Positions 1 to 8,524 of a DNA stretch of 64,000 nt are shown piece after piece (the stretch's first letter is position 1; every line of letters starts with the position of its first letter). The notes beneath the pieces are model-generated. The model saw nothing but the letters and a program-made list of their open reading frames with translations, searched no databases and had not been told where the DNA came from. This stretch comes from Amycolatopsis pittospori (GTDB lineage: Bacteria; Actinomycetota; Actinomycetes; Mycobacteriales; Pseudonocardiaceae), in contig NZ_JACBXD010000024.1 of assembly GCF_013870525.1 (NCBI RefSeq), positions 1 to 64,000 on the forward strand, given 5' to 3'. The position numbers and the translations under genes are program-made.

Positions 1-69
1 CGGGCCAGACCCTGCCAAGCCTCCATCCATACACATCATCATCACTGTGGCTTTCACAACACGTACCGC

Positions 70-1317
70 TCACGACCTGTTCTGCCGGCGTCGCCAGGTG
101 CGATACGACCACTCCAGGAACCGCTCCACCCCGCGGACCACGTGTGCGCTGCGGATCGAGGGGAAGACGTCGAAGGCGTGCTGCGCGCCGGAGATCTCCG
201 CGTAGGCGACTTCGCGCTTCGACTTCTCCCGGAGTCGCTGCACGAACTCGCGGGCTTCGCCGACCGGCACCAGCGAATCGTGGACGCCGTGGATGACGAA
301 GAACGGCGGCGCGTCCTCGGTGATCCGGTCCAGGGGCGAGGCGGCGATGTAGTCGTCGAGGAAGTGGTCCGGGTCCTTGTCGGGTGCGAAGACATGCTTC
401 GCGATCAGCGTCTTCAGGCGTGTCTTGCTGGAGCGCCTGCCGCTGGTCGCGGCGAAGTCGTACACGCCGTAGTGCGGGGCGCACGCCTGGATGCTCGTGT
501 CGGCTTCGGTGAAGCCTGGCTGCAGTGTCGGGTCGTTCGCCGTGAGCGCCAGGAGCGCAGCGAGATGCCCGCCCGCCGAGCCGCCGGTCACGGCGACGAA
601 CGACGGGTCGCCGCCGTAGCTCTCGGCGTTGTCCCGGATCCAGGCCAGGGCCCGTTTCGCCGCGACGATATGCGCGGGCCAGCGGGCGGCGGGGGAGAGC
701 GGGTAGTTGATCGCGACACAGACCCAGCCGCGTTTGGCCATATGCAGCATCAGCGGCAGGCCCTGCTGGTCCTTGTTGCCGATCACCCAGGCGCCGCCGT
801 GCACCTGCAGCAGGATCGGCGCGCCGGTCACCGGTTCGCGCGGGGAGTAGACGTCCAGCAGGAACCGCTTCCCGCCGGGCGCGTAGGCGATGTTGCGTTC
901 GCGGCGGACCTCCGGGTCGCGCATGCGGAACGGCATGGCCAGCTGGCCCCACGGCGTCGCGAGGTCGGTCGGGCTCGGCGGATGGTCGAGTTCGTCGGTG
1001 TAGGCCTTGCCGATGCCCTCGGTCAGGGCGGTCTCGATCTCGCCGCGGGCCCGCTGGGACTGCGCGACCAGTGTGCCGAGACCGGCCGCGGACGCCGCGG
1101 CCAGCGCCAGTCCCGCCTTGCTCGACCCACTCCGGTGCCGCGCGACGTGCGCCGCCGCGTCGGCCGCGGTCAGCGCGAGCAGATGCGGCGCGAGTTCCCC
1201 GGTGAGCCAGCCCGCGAAGAACGCCGGAACCGCCGTCCGGGCGCCTCTCGGCGGCTTGAGCGCGTTCGCGGTGAGCGCGAGCTGGAGTGCCTGGCGAAGG
1301 ACGAAACTCGGCTGCAT
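70..1317 (-). CDS. HSL-family alpha/beta hydrolase (esterase/lipase)
   Basis: Predicted 415-residue carboxylesterase of the hormone-sensitive-lipase family. The oxyanion-hole motif HGGAW is at residues 173-177, the nucleophile Ser247 lies in GGSAGG, and the likely acid and base are Asp347 (in HDSLVP) and His380 (in GAQHAF). The first 100 residues are hydrophobic and alanine-rich, as in mycobacterial LipC/LipM-type surface esterases, suggesting membrane association. I chose the ATG at 1317 because AGGA lies just upstream; a GTG two codons earlier (1323) is possible. It diverges from the acyltransferase gene and shares with it a perfect KstR-type box at 1347-1360. The substrate is not deducible; an acyl or steryl ester is an inference from that context. 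Confidence 0.85.
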   Translation of the reverse strand: MQPSFVLRQALQLALTANALKPPRGARTAVPAFFAGWLTGELAPHLLALTAADAAAHVARHRSGSSKAGLALAAASAAGLGTLVAQSQRARGEIETALTEGIGKAYTDELDHPPSPTDLATPWGQLAMPFRMRDPEVRRERNIAYAPGGKRFLLDVYSPREPVTGAPILLQVHGGAWVIGNKDQQGLPLMLHMAKRGWVCVAINYPLSPAARWPAHIVAAKRALAWIRDNAESYGGDPSFVAVTGGSAGGHLAALLALTANDPTLQPGFTEADTSIQACAPHYGVYDFAATSGRRSSKTRLKTLIAKHVFAPDKDPDHFLDDYIAASPLDRITEDAPPFFVIHGVHDSLVPVGEAREFVQRLREKSKREVAYAEISGAQHAFDVFPSIRSAHVVRGVERFLEWSYRTWRRRQNRS

Positions 1318-1346
1318 GAGCACCGATCCTACCGCCGGGGACCGGC

Positions 1347-1360
1347 TAGAACCGGTTGCA
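1347..1360. promoter_or_regulatory. KstR-type operator
   Basis: TAGAACCGGTTGCA fits TNNAACNNGTTNNA, the binding motif known for the cholesterol repressor KstR, at every fixed position. It lies between the divergent esterase and wax ester synthase/DGAT genes, 23 bp before the latter's ATG. Confidence 0.75.
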
Positions 1361-1382
1361 GAGTTCGCCTACTGTGACTCTT

Positions 1383-2783
1383 ATGCAGAGATTGAGCGGT
1401 CTGGACGCGAGTTTCCTCTACTTGGAGACACCGACCCAGGTCCTGCATGTGTGCGGGCTGCTCACCTTGGACGGTTCGACCATGCCCGGCGGCTACGATT
1501 TCGAGCGCTTCAAGGAGAAACTGGCCGAACGGGTGCGGCTGATCCCGGCATTCCGGCGCAAGCTGCACAATCCACTCTGGAATCTGACCCATCCGGTATG
1601 GGTCGAGGACGAGGATTTCGACCTCGAAGCCCATGTTCACCGGATCGGCGTACCCGCGCCCGGTGACCGGCGGGAACTGGCCGAGCTCTGCGCCCACATC
1701 GCGGGACAGCGGCTGGACCGCGCGCAGCCGCTCTGGCAGTTGCACGTCATCGAAGGCCTGGCGGACGGCGAGATCGCGGTCCTGCTGAAGATGCATCACG
1801 CCAGTGTGGACGGCGTCAGCGGCGCCAGCCTGATCACCTATCTCGCCGGTCTCGAACCGGACGCCCCGCCGCCGGAGATCGCCAAGGACGAACGTCGCAA
1901 CGCGGGAATCCCGGGTGCGCGGGCGTTGCTCGGCGCGGGGCTGACGTCGTTCGTGAAGCGTCCGGCCGAGCTGGTCAAACTGCTGCCCGACCTGCTGGAA
2001 CTCGTCCCGAAGTGGCTCGGGAAGGCGTTGCGGGGCAAGGGGATGCCGGTTCCGTTCACCGCGCCGCGTACCTCGTTCAACGGGACGATCACCGCACATC
2101 GCAGCGTCGCGTACGCCTCTCTGGACCTCGACGAGGTCAAGCAGGTGAAGAACGCCTTCGGGGTGACGGTGAACGACGTCGTCCTCGCCGTCGTTTCCGG
2201 TGCCCTGCGGCAGTTCCTGCGGGACCGGGGTGAACTGCCGCAGGATCCGCTGGTGGCGACCGTGCCGGTGTCGGTGCACGAACGGACCGAACGTGACCAC
2301 GGCAGCAACAAGGTCTCGGCGTTCTTCGCGTCGCTGCCCACCCATCTGGACGATCCCGCCGCGCGTGTGTTCATGCTCGCGGAGTCGAACCGGTTGTCCA
2401 AGGATCATCATCACGACATCGACGCCGACATGCTCCAGGACTGGGCGCAGTTCTCGGCGGCGACCATGTTCGGCCTCGCGGTGCGCGCGTATTCGGCGTT
2501 GCGCCTGGCCGAACGGCATCCGGTGGTGCACAACCTGGTGGTGTCCAATGTGCCCGGTCCGCCGATGCCGTTGTACCTGCTGGGCTGCCGGATCACCGGG
2601 CTCTATCCGCTCGGGCCGGTGTTCCACGGCGCGGGTCTCAACGTGACCGTGCTGTCCAACGCGGGCCGTGTCGACGTCGGCCTGCTCGGCGCGCGCGAAC
2701 TCACCGGTGACCTGTGGCCGCTGGCCGACCTGTTCCCGGACGCGCTCGCGGAACTGCTCAAAGCCGCGCGTGCACCGAAGTGA
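1383..2783 (+). CDS. Wax ester synthase / diacylglycerol O-acyltransferase (WS/DGAT)
   Basis: 466-residue acyltransferase that joins acyl-CoA to long-chain alcohols or diacylglycerol to make storage lipid. The N-terminus MQRLSGLDASFLYLETPTQ is typical of the family. The catalytic HHXXXDG motif is HHASVDG at residues 138-144, and the C-terminal WS/DGAT domain runs to the end (the NVTVLSNAGRVDVGL region). A TTG nine codons upstream (1356) is unlikely as the start because it lies inside the KstR-type box; the ATG at 1383 matches the family start. The last 26 bp overlap the end of the convergent hydrolase gene. Placement under a steroid repressor suggests that acyl-CoA from sterol breakdown is routed to triacylglycerol or wax esters (inference). 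Confidence 0.9.
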   Translation: MQRLSGLDASFLYLETPTQVLHVCGLLTLDGSTMPGGYDFERFKEKLAERVRLIPAFRRKLHNPLWNLTHPVWVEDEDFDLEAHVHRIGVPAPGDRRELAELCAHIAGQRLDRAQPLWQLHVIEGLADGEIAVLLKMHHASVDGVSGASLITYLAGLEPDAPPPEIAKDERRNAGIPGARALLGAGLTSFVKRPAELVKLLPDLLELVPKWLGKALRGKGMPVPFTAPRTSFNGTITAHRSVAYASLDLDEVKQVKNAFGVTVNDVVLAVVSGALRQFLRDRGELPQDPLVATVPVSVHERTERDHGSNKVSAFFASLPTHLDDPAARVFMLAESNRLSKDHHHDIDADMLQDWAQFSAATMFGLAVRAYSALRLAERHPVVHNLVVSNVPGPPMPLYLLGCRITGLYPLGPVFHGAGLNVTVLSNAGRVDVGLLGARELTGDLWPLADLFPDALAELLKAARAPK

Positions 2784-3636
2784 CCGCCGCGAGCAGTGCG
2801 GGGACGAATTCGCTCGCCCGGAGTACGCAGGCCGCGTGCCCGGCCGGGATCTCGTAGGTCGCCGCGCCGGGGATCCGCGCGGCCAGTGAGCGCTGGTGTG
2901 CGGGCGCGATGAACCGGTCCCGCGCCGTCACCACCACCGAAACCGGCAGCCGGAGCCGGTAGAGCCAGGCCGTCGAGTCGAACCGGCCGATGGCGTCGAC
3001 GGCGACGGCGATCGCCCAAGGGCTGGTCGCGCGGAACTCGGCCAGCGCCCATTGGTGATCCCGAAGCCGGCGTCCGGAGGCGCGAGCGGGCCGGTCGGCG
3101 AAGCGCGCTTCTTCGCGTAGCCGCCGCATGGCGTGGCCGAAGACGTCGAGCGCGACCCGCTGGCGGAGCCCGCGCCGGAAGTTGCCGGCCGTCGAGCACA
3201 GCACCAGTCCGGCGACCCGCTCGGGATACTCGTGCGCCACGAGTTGCCCGACCATGCCGCCCATCGAATACCCGGCGAGTGTGAACCGGCCGATGCCGAG
3301 CGCGTCGGCCACCGCGATCACGTCGTCGCGGCAGTCTTCGAGGCCGAACTCCTGCGATCGGATGCCTTGCCCGTGCCAGCGCTGGTCGAACACCACGACG
3401 CGGTAGCGCTCGGCGAGCCGCTCCAGCACCGGGTACCAGGTCAGCAAACCCGTACAGGCCACCGAATGCAGCAGGAGGATCGCGGGCGCGTCGCGTGGTC
3501 CGGTGTCGACCACGACGGTCTGCCCGCGGCCGGGCAGGGACAAGGGCTCGGGGCGCGGCAGGCCCGCGGTCGGGGGCACGGTGACCAGCCGCCGCGTGGC
3601 GTGCCAGCCCGCGCCGCTCAGCGGGGTCCTGGCCAT
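2758..3636 (-). CDS. Alpha/beta hydrolase
   Basis: 292-residue alpha/beta-hydrolase-fold protein. The nucleophile elbow is GYSMGG at 122-127 (Ser124), the likely catalytic acid is Asp240 (in TARDRF) and the base His267 (in PAGHAA). The oxyanion region is LLLHSVACTG near 54-63. The start is ATG 3636, after a purine-rich stretch; the open frame continues far upstream but is only a shadow of the chsE2/chsE1 coding strand. It diverges from chsE2, and the KstR-type box at 3691-3704 could serve both promoters. Its role is unknown; ester or thioester hydrolysis in steroid breakdown is only suggested by position. Confidence 0.8.
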   Translation of the reverse strand: MARTPLSGAGWHATRRLVTVPPTAGLPRPEPLSLPGRGQTVVVDTGPRDAPAILLLHSVACTGLLTWYPVLERLAERYRVVVFDQRWHGQGIRSQEFGLEDCRDDVIAVADALGIGRFTLAGYSMGGMVGQLVAHEYPERVAGLVLCSTAGNFRRGLRQRVALDVFGHAMRRLREEARFADRPARASGRRLRDHQWALAEFRATSPWAIAVAVDAIGRFDSTAWLYRLRLPVSVVVTARDRFIAPAHQRSLAARIPGAATYEIPAGHAACVLRASEFVPALLAAVTSVHARL

Positions 3637-3690
3637 GCGCTGCCGCCGTTTCTCGTGGGGGTTGCCGTCCGGGCGCCTTCCGGTTAAGAC

Positions 3691-3704
3691 TAGAACAGGT
3701 TTCA
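3691..3704. promoter_or_regulatory. KstR-type operator
   Basis: TAGAACAGGTTTCA matches TNNAACNNGTTNNA fully. It lies 35 bp upstream of the chsE2 GTG start and 55 bp upstream of the divergent hydrolase start, placing the chsE2-ltp2 operon under the steroid repressor. Confidence 0.8.
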
Positions 3705-3738
3705 GTATTGTGCCCGTCCGGCCCGGTGAGGAGCCAGT

Positions 3739-4803
3739 GTGGACTTCCAGTTCGACGAGACGCAGACCGAGGTCACCGCGCTGACCGCGCGCGTGCTCGG
3801 CAAGGAGCGCGAGCCTGCCGAGACGTGGCGCGCGCTCGCCGACGCCGGTCTGCTCGCCCTGGCGCTGCCCGCCGAACTCGGCGGTGACGGTCTCGGTGTC
3901 GCCGAAGTCGCCTTGGTCCTGACCGAACTCGGTCGCGTGGCCTCGCCGACGCCCGCGCTGGCGTCGCTGGCCTTCGGTGTCCTGCCGGTCGGGGCGCTGG
4001 GAGGCCCGGATCAGCGCGCGGCCCTGCTGCCCCCGGTCGCGGCGGGGGAGTCGGTGCTCACGGCCGCGTTGCACGAACCCTCCGCGCCGTTCACCACCCG
4101 GCCGGTGACGGCGGCGGAATCGGCGGGTGACTGGCGGCTGAGCGGGGTCAAGGTCGGCGTCCCGTTCGCGGCGGAGGCCACCCGGATCCTCACACCGGCG
4201 TCCCTGCCCGGCGGCAGCGGCGTGTTCCTGATCGACCCCCACGCGGACGGCGTCACGCTGACGCCGACGAGAACTTCTTCCGGCACACCGGATTACACGA
4301 TGACGCTGGATTCCGTGACGGTCACCGACGCCGATCTGCTCAACGGCCACGGTCCGGGTGAGTCGATCGCGACGCTGCATCGGTTCGCGCTCGCGGGCAC
4401 GGTGGCGTTCGGTGACGGGCTGCTCGCCGGTGCCCTCGCGCTGACTACCAAGCACATCGGCGACCGCGAGCAGTTCGGCCGTCCGCTGGCCGCGTTCCAG
4501 GCGGTGGCGCAGCAGATCGCGGACGTCTACGTGGCGTCGCGAACCGTCCAGCTCGCCGCGCGTTCGGCGGTCTGGCGGCTCGCGGCGGGGCTCGACGCCG
4601 AGGCGGAACTCGACATCGCGGCGTACTGGCTGGCGGAGGAGGCGCCTGAGGCGCTGGCCGTCTGCCATCACCTGCACGGAGGGGTCGGGGTGGACGAAAC
4701 CTATCCGCTGCACCGGTTCTCCTCGGCGGTCAAGGATCTCGGACGGACGCTCGGCGGTGCCTCGCATCGGCTGGCCGAGCTGGGCGAACTGGTGGCGGGG
4801 TGA
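3739..4803 (+). CDS. chsE2: Acyl-CoA dehydrogenase subunit ChsE2 (FadE28-type)
   Basis: 354-residue acyl-CoA dehydrogenase, short for the family. Order and size match M. tuberculosis fadE28, whose product pairs with FadE29 in an alpha2beta2 enzyme that desaturates the propionyl side chain of 3-oxo-4-pregnene-20-carboxyl-CoA. Visible features are the N-terminal helical domain, a weak middle beta domain, and a C-terminal region with REQFGRPLAAFQAVAQQIAD and HGGVGVDETYPLHRF. The GTG start at 3739 is supported by a GAGGAG ribosome site 5 bp upstream. It is the first gene of a five-gene operon with 4-bp gaps or overlaps, behind a KstR-type box. The paralogous fadE31-33 were considered, but the neighbours decide the assignment. 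Confidence 0.9.
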   Translation: MDFQFDETQTEVTALTARVLGKEREPAETWRALADAGLLALALPAELGGDGLGVAEVALVLTELGRVASPTPALASLAFGVLPVGALGGPDQRAALLPPVAAGESVLTAALHEPSAPFTTRPVTAAESAGDWRLSGVKVGVPFAAEATRILTPASLPGGSGVFLIDPHADGVTLTPTRTSSGTPDYTMTLDSVTVTDADLLNGHGPGESIATLHRFALAGTVAFGDGLLAGALALTTKHIGDREQFGRPLAAFQAVAQQIADVYVASRTVQLAARSAVWRLAAGLDAEAELDIAAYWLAEEAPEALAVCHHLHGGVGVDETYPLHRFSSAVKDLGRTLGGASHRLAELGELVAG

Positions 4804-4807
4804 AACG

Positions 4808-5980
4808 ATGCTGATCGAATTGACCGCGGCGCAGGAACAGTTGCGCGCGGAACTGCGAGAGTACTTCGCCGGCCTGGTGAGCGCCGACGAACGGCGCGCG
4901 ATGCTGCGTGAGCGGCACGGCCCGGTGTACCGCGAGATCGTGCGGCGGATGGGCCGCGACGGCCGGCTCGGTGTCGGCTGGCCGGAGGAATACGGCGGCC
5001 GTGGTTTCGGCGAGATCGAGCAGCATCTCTTCGTCGACGAGGCCGCCCGCGCCGATGTCCAGCTGCCGTCGGTGACGTTGCAGACCGTCGGGCCCACCTT
5101 GCAGGCTTTCGGCACCGAGGCCCAGAAGTCCTTCTTCCTGCCCAAGATCCTGGCCGGAGAGGTGCATTTCGCCATCGGGTACACCGAACCCGACGCCGGG
5201 ACCGACCTCGCGTCGCTGCGGACGACGGCCGTGCGCGAGGGCGACGAATACGTCGTCAACGGCCAGAAGATCTTCACCACCGGCGGGCACGACGCCGACT
5301 ACATCTGGCTCGCCGTGCGGACGGCGCCGGACGCGCCGAAGCACAAGGGCATCTCGATCCTCATCATGGACACCCGCGATCCCGGCTATTCGTGGACACC
5401 GATCATCACCTGCGACGGCGCACACCACGTCAACGCCACCTACTACTCGGACGTCCGGGTTCCGGCGGACATGCTGGTGGGCAAGGAGAACGAGGGCTGG
5501 CGGCTGATCACCACCCAGCTCAACCACGAACGCGTCATGCTCGGCCCGGCCGGGCGGATCGGCGGACTCCACGACCGCGTCCGCGACTGGGCGGCGTCCC
5601 GGAAGACACCGGCCGGAACGCCACTGCTGCAGTTACCCGACGTGCGCGACGTGCTCGCGGAAGCGATCGCGACCGCGAGGGTCAACGAATTGCTGAACTG
5701 GCAGGTAGCCGCCTCCTCGGCGACCGGACCGGTGGCGGTGGCCGACGCGTCGGCCACCAAGATCATCGGCTCCGAACGTATCCAGCGGCTGGCCAGGAGA
5801 CTGGAGGAGATCGTGGCTCGACACGGCGATCAGGCCGACGCCGAAACCGCGGAACTGGCGCTGTGGCTGGACGTGGTGGCCAAACGCAATCTGGTGCTGA
5901 CCTTCGGCGGCGGCGTCAACGAGATCCAGCGTGAGCTGATCGCCACCGCCGGACTCGGTCTGCCGAGGGTGCCGCGATGA
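4808..5980 (+). CDS. chsE1: Acyl-CoA dehydrogenase subunit ChsE1 (FadE29-type)
   Basis: 390-residue acyl-CoA dehydrogenase, the expected partner of ChsE2 in the heteromeric, FAD-dependent desaturase of the C-22 steroid CoA thioester. It has the FAD/substrate segment YTEPDAGTDLASLRT near residues 120-135, the middle beta domain (GQKIFTTGGHDADYIWLA) and a C-terminal helical bundle ending GGGVNEIQRELIATAGLGLPR. Start ATG 4808 lies 5 bp after the chsE2 stop. The last 4 bp overlap chsH2 (ATGA). In M. tuberculosis fadE28-fadE29-chsH2-chsH1-ltp2 has the same order, so the assignment rests on both family and synteny. Confidence 0.92.
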   Translation: MLIELTAAQEQLRAELREYFAGLVSADERRAMLRERHGPVYREIVRRMGRDGRLGVGWPEEYGGRGFGEIEQHLFVDEAARADVQLPSVTLQTVGPTLQAFGTEAQKSFFLPKILAGEVHFAIGYTEPDAGTDLASLRTTAVREGDEYVVNGQKIFTTGGHDADYIWLAVRTAPDAPKHKGISILIMDTRDPGYSWTPIITCDGAHHVNATYYSDVRVPADMLVGKENEGWRLITTQLNHERVMLGPAGRIGGLHDRVRDWAASRKTPAGTPLLQLPDVRDVLAEAIATARVNELLNWQVAASSATGPVAVADASATKIIGSERIQRLARRLEEIVARHGDQADAETAELALWLDVVAKRNLVLTFGGGVNEIQRELIATAGLGLPRVPR

Positions 5981-6891
5981 GCATCCAAGAAGCGGCCGAA
6001 CGTATCGCCGCACAAGGCGAATCCGCGCCGAGGGCCGCCCGTGACGCGGTCAACCAGGCGATGGTGAACAACTGGGTCGAGGCCATCGGCGACCGCAATC
6101 CCGTCTACGTCGACGAGGAGTTCGCCGCCGAGAGCGTCCACAAGGGACTGGTCGCGCCGCCCGCGATGGCGCAGGTGTGGACGATGGGTGGTCTGCACTG
6201 GACACGCGCGTCGGACGATCCGCTCGGCGCGATGATGGAGGTGCTCGACGAAGCCGGGTTCACCTCGGTCGTCGCGACCAACTCCGAGCAGAACTATTTC
6301 CGTTACCTCAGGCACGGCGAACGGGTCGAGGCGACCGCGAAGCTCGAAAGTGTCGTCGGGCCGAAACGCACCGCGCTGGGCGAAGGCTGGTTCGTGACGA
6401 CGAAGACCACTTGGTACGTCGGCGAGGAAGCCGTCGCCGACATGGTGTTCCGGGTGCTGAAGTTCCGTCCGCCGGGCGCCGAACCCGCCCAGGCGGCCGC
6501 TCCCGTGCTGCGGCCGGTGATCAGCAAGGACACCGAGTTCTTCTGGGCCGGTCTGCGCGAAGGGGAACTGAGGATCCAGCGGTGGGGTGAAACCCTGCGG
6601 CATCCGCCCGGCCCGATGCCGCCGGACGGCGACCTCGACGCGAAGCCGGACCACGTCGTCGCGTCCGGGCGCGGAACGGTCTACAGCTACGTGGTGCACC
6701 ACCATCCGAAGGTTCCGGGCAAGGAGCTGCCGTTCGTGGTCGCGCTCGTCGAACTGGAGGAAGGCGTCCGGGTGATGGGCGAACTGCTCGACGCCGATCC
6801 CGATTCCGTCCATATCGGACTTCCGGTGAAAGCCGCTTTCGTGAAGGTCGACGAGGAACTGACCTTGCCCGCTTGGAGGGTCGCGCGATGA
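5977..6891 (+). CDS. chsH2: MaoC-like/DUF35 fusion protein ChsH2
   Basis: 304-residue two-domain protein. Residues 1-165 form a MaoC-like hot-dog domain and about 185-304 a DUF35 OB-fold. ChsH2 is known to pair with ChsH1 as the hydratase of the C-22 enoyl-CoA, while its DUF35 domain docks with the aldolase Ltp2. The hydratase-2 motif is degenerate (GDRNPVYVDEEF, Tyr44 where active enzymes carry His), consistent with catalysis by ChsH1. Unusually, the DUF35 entry segment (residues 198-222, IQRWGETLRHPP...) contains no cysteine, so the zinc ribbon common in DUF35 proteins is absent. It overlaps both neighbours by 4 bp. Confidence 0.92.
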   Translation: MSIQEAAERIAAQGESAPRAARDAVNQAMVNNWVEAIGDRNPVYVDEEFAAESVHKGLVAPPAMAQVWTMGGLHWTRASDDPLGAMMEVLDEAGFTSVVATNSEQNYFRYLRHGERVEATAKLESVVGPKRTALGEGWFVTTKTTWYVGEEAVADMVFRVLKFRPPGAEPAQAAAPVLRPVISKDTEFFWAGLREGELRIQRWGETLRHPPGPMPPDGDLDAKPDHVVASGRGTVYSYVVHHHPKVPGKELPFVVALVELEEGVRVMGELLDADPDSVHIGLPVKAAFVKVDEELTLPAWRVAR

Positions 6892-7283
6892 AGGACTGTT
6901 CGGCGGGCACCGAATTGCCGCCGCTGACGATCGAAGCCACCCCGACGTTCGTGGTCGGCACCGCGCTGGCGACTCGGGATTTCCAGGACGTCCACCACGA
7001 CCGCGACGCCGCCGTGCGGCGCGGATCGAATGACATCTTCCTCAACATCCTCACCGACACCGGCCTGGTGCAGCGGTTCGTGACCGACTGGGCGGGGCCG
7101 GAGGCGTTCGTGCGGTCGATCAAGATCCGGCTCGGCGTGCCCTGCTACGCCTACGACACCTTGACCTTCACCGGGCGGGTCCTGGCACGCGACGGCGACG
7201 ACGTGACGATCTCGGTGTCCGGTGTGGACAGTCTCGGCGAGCATGTGACCGGGACCGTGGAACTCACGCTGGGAGGCGAATGA
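6888..7283 (+). CDS. chsH1: MaoC-like hydratase subunit ChsH1
   Basis: 131-residue hot-dog protein, the catalytic half of the ChsH1-ChsH2 enoyl-CoA hydratase that adds water to the steroid side-chain enoyl-CoA. The Asp-x4-His catalytic pair known for this family is present as Asp31 and His36 in ATRDFQDVHHDRD. The size matches the M. tuberculosis protein of about 129 residues. The start is ATG 6888, overlapping the chsH2 stop (ATGA); an in-frame upstream start at 6873 would lie inside chsH2 and has no advantage. The stop overlaps the ltp2 start, so expression is very likely translationally coupled. Confidence 0.93.
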   Translation: MKDCSAGTELPPLTIEATPTFVVGTALATRDFQDVHHDRDAAVRRGSNDIFLNILTDTGLVQRFVTDWAGPEAFVRSIKIRLGVPCYAYDTLTFTGRVLARDGDDVTISVSGVDSLGEHVTGTVELTLGGE

Positions 7284-8452
7284 TGACGTTGTCCGGGCGG
7301 GCCGCGATCGCCGGTATCGGCGCGACGGAGTTCTCGAAGGATTCCGGACGCAGCGAACTGCGGTTGGCGGCGGAGGCCGTTTCGGCCGCGCTGGCCGACG
7401 CGGGGCTTTCGCCGTCCGATGTGGACGGCCTGGTCTCGTTCACCATGGACGGCAACAGCGAGATCTCGGTGGCGCGGGAGCTCGGCATCCCCGAGCTCAA
7501 GTTCTTCAGCCGGATCCACTACGGCGGCGGGGCGGCCGCCGCGACCGTGCAGCAGGCCGCGATGGCCGTGGCCACCGGCGTCGCGGACGTCGTCGTGGCG
7601 TACCGGGCCTTCAACGAGCGGTCCGGGATGCGGTTCGGTCAGGTGTCCTCGGCCGCGGCGGGGCAGGTGAACTCCTCCGGCGTCGACAACGCGTTCCACT
7701 ACCCGATGGGGATCGCGACGCCGGCCGCGACCGTGGCCATGCTCGCCCGGCGCTACATGCACGAGTACGGGGCGACCAGCGAGGACTTCGGCCGGGTGGC
7801 CGTCGTCGACCGCGCTCGCGCCGCGACCAACCCGAAGGCCTGGTTCTACGGCAAGCCGATCACCCTCGAAGACCATCAGGCGTCCCGCTGGGTCGCCGAA
7901 CCGCTGCACCTGCTCGACTGCTGCCAGGAGAGCGACGGCGGGGTCGCCCTCGTGGTCGTCAGCACCGAGCGGGCGCGCGATCTGCGGCACCGGCCCGCCG
8001 TGATCGCGGCGGCCGCGCAGGGGAGTGGTCCGGACCAGTACGTGATGACCAGCTATTACCGTGACGATCTGCCCGCGCTGCCCGAGATGGGCGTCGTCGG
8101 ACGGCAGTTGTGGGCGCAGTCCGGCCTGGGACCCGGCGACATGGACCTCGCGGTGCTGTACGACCACTTCACCCCTTATGTCCTGATGCAGCTGGAAGAA
8201 CTCGGCTTCTGCGGGAAGGGCGAGGCCAAGGACTTCATCGGCGGCGGCACCCTGGAACTCGACGGGAAACTCCCGCTCAACCCGCACGGCGGGCAGCTGG
8301 GGGAGGCCTACATCCACGGGATGAACGGCATCGCCGAGGGCGTCCGGCAGCTGCGAGGGAGCGCCGTCAACCAGGTCGAGGGTGCTTCACGGGTACTGGT
8401 GACCGCCGGTACCGGCGTACCTACGAGCGGGCTGGTCCTGACCGCGGGCTGA
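7280..8452 (+). CDS. ltp2: Steroid side-chain retro-aldolase Ltp2 (thiolase fold)
   Basis: 390-residue thiolase-superfamily (SCP-x) protein. Ltp2 cleaves the 17-hydroxy side-chain CoA ester by retro-aldol reaction to release propionyl-CoA and a C19 androstene, working with the DUF35 domain of ChsH2. Family tyrosines proposed to act in the reaction sit in VLYDHFTPYV and GEAYIHGMNG. Other thiolase-fold landmarks are GIGATEFSK at the N-terminus and PHGGQLGEAYIHG near residue 333. It is the last gene of the operon. Start ATG 7280 overlaps the chsH1 stop; a second ATG follows immediately at 7283. Confidence 0.93.
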   Translation: MMTLSGRAAIAGIGATEFSKDSGRSELRLAAEAVSAALADAGLSPSDVDGLVSFTMDGNSEISVARELGIPELKFFSRIHYGGGAAAATVQQAAMAVATGVADVVVAYRAFNERSGMRFGQVSSAAAGQVNSSGVDNAFHYPMGIATPAATVAMLARRYMHEYGATSEDFGRVAVVDRARAATNPKAWFYGKPITLEDHQASRWVAEPLHLLDCCQESDGGVALVVVSTERARDLRHRPAVIAAAAQGSGPDQYVMTSYYRDDLPALPEMGVVGRQLWAQSGLGPGDMDLAVLYDHFTPYVLMQLEELGFCGKGEAKDFIGGGTLELDGKLPLNPHGGQLGEAYIHGMNGIAEGVRQLRGSAVNQVEGASRVLVTAGTGVPTSGLVLTAG

Positions 8453-8524
8453 GATCACCCCGATGCCCGCTGGTGTACTAGTGCAGTTCCTGCGACGGTG
8501 AGAGGAAACCGGCCAGGAGGTGAC

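Noticed and set aside
2758..5280. 840-residue minus-strand open frame
   Set aside because: Only its C-terminal 292 codons (2758-3636) look like a protein. The rest is the complement of chsE2/chsE1 with no family likeness.
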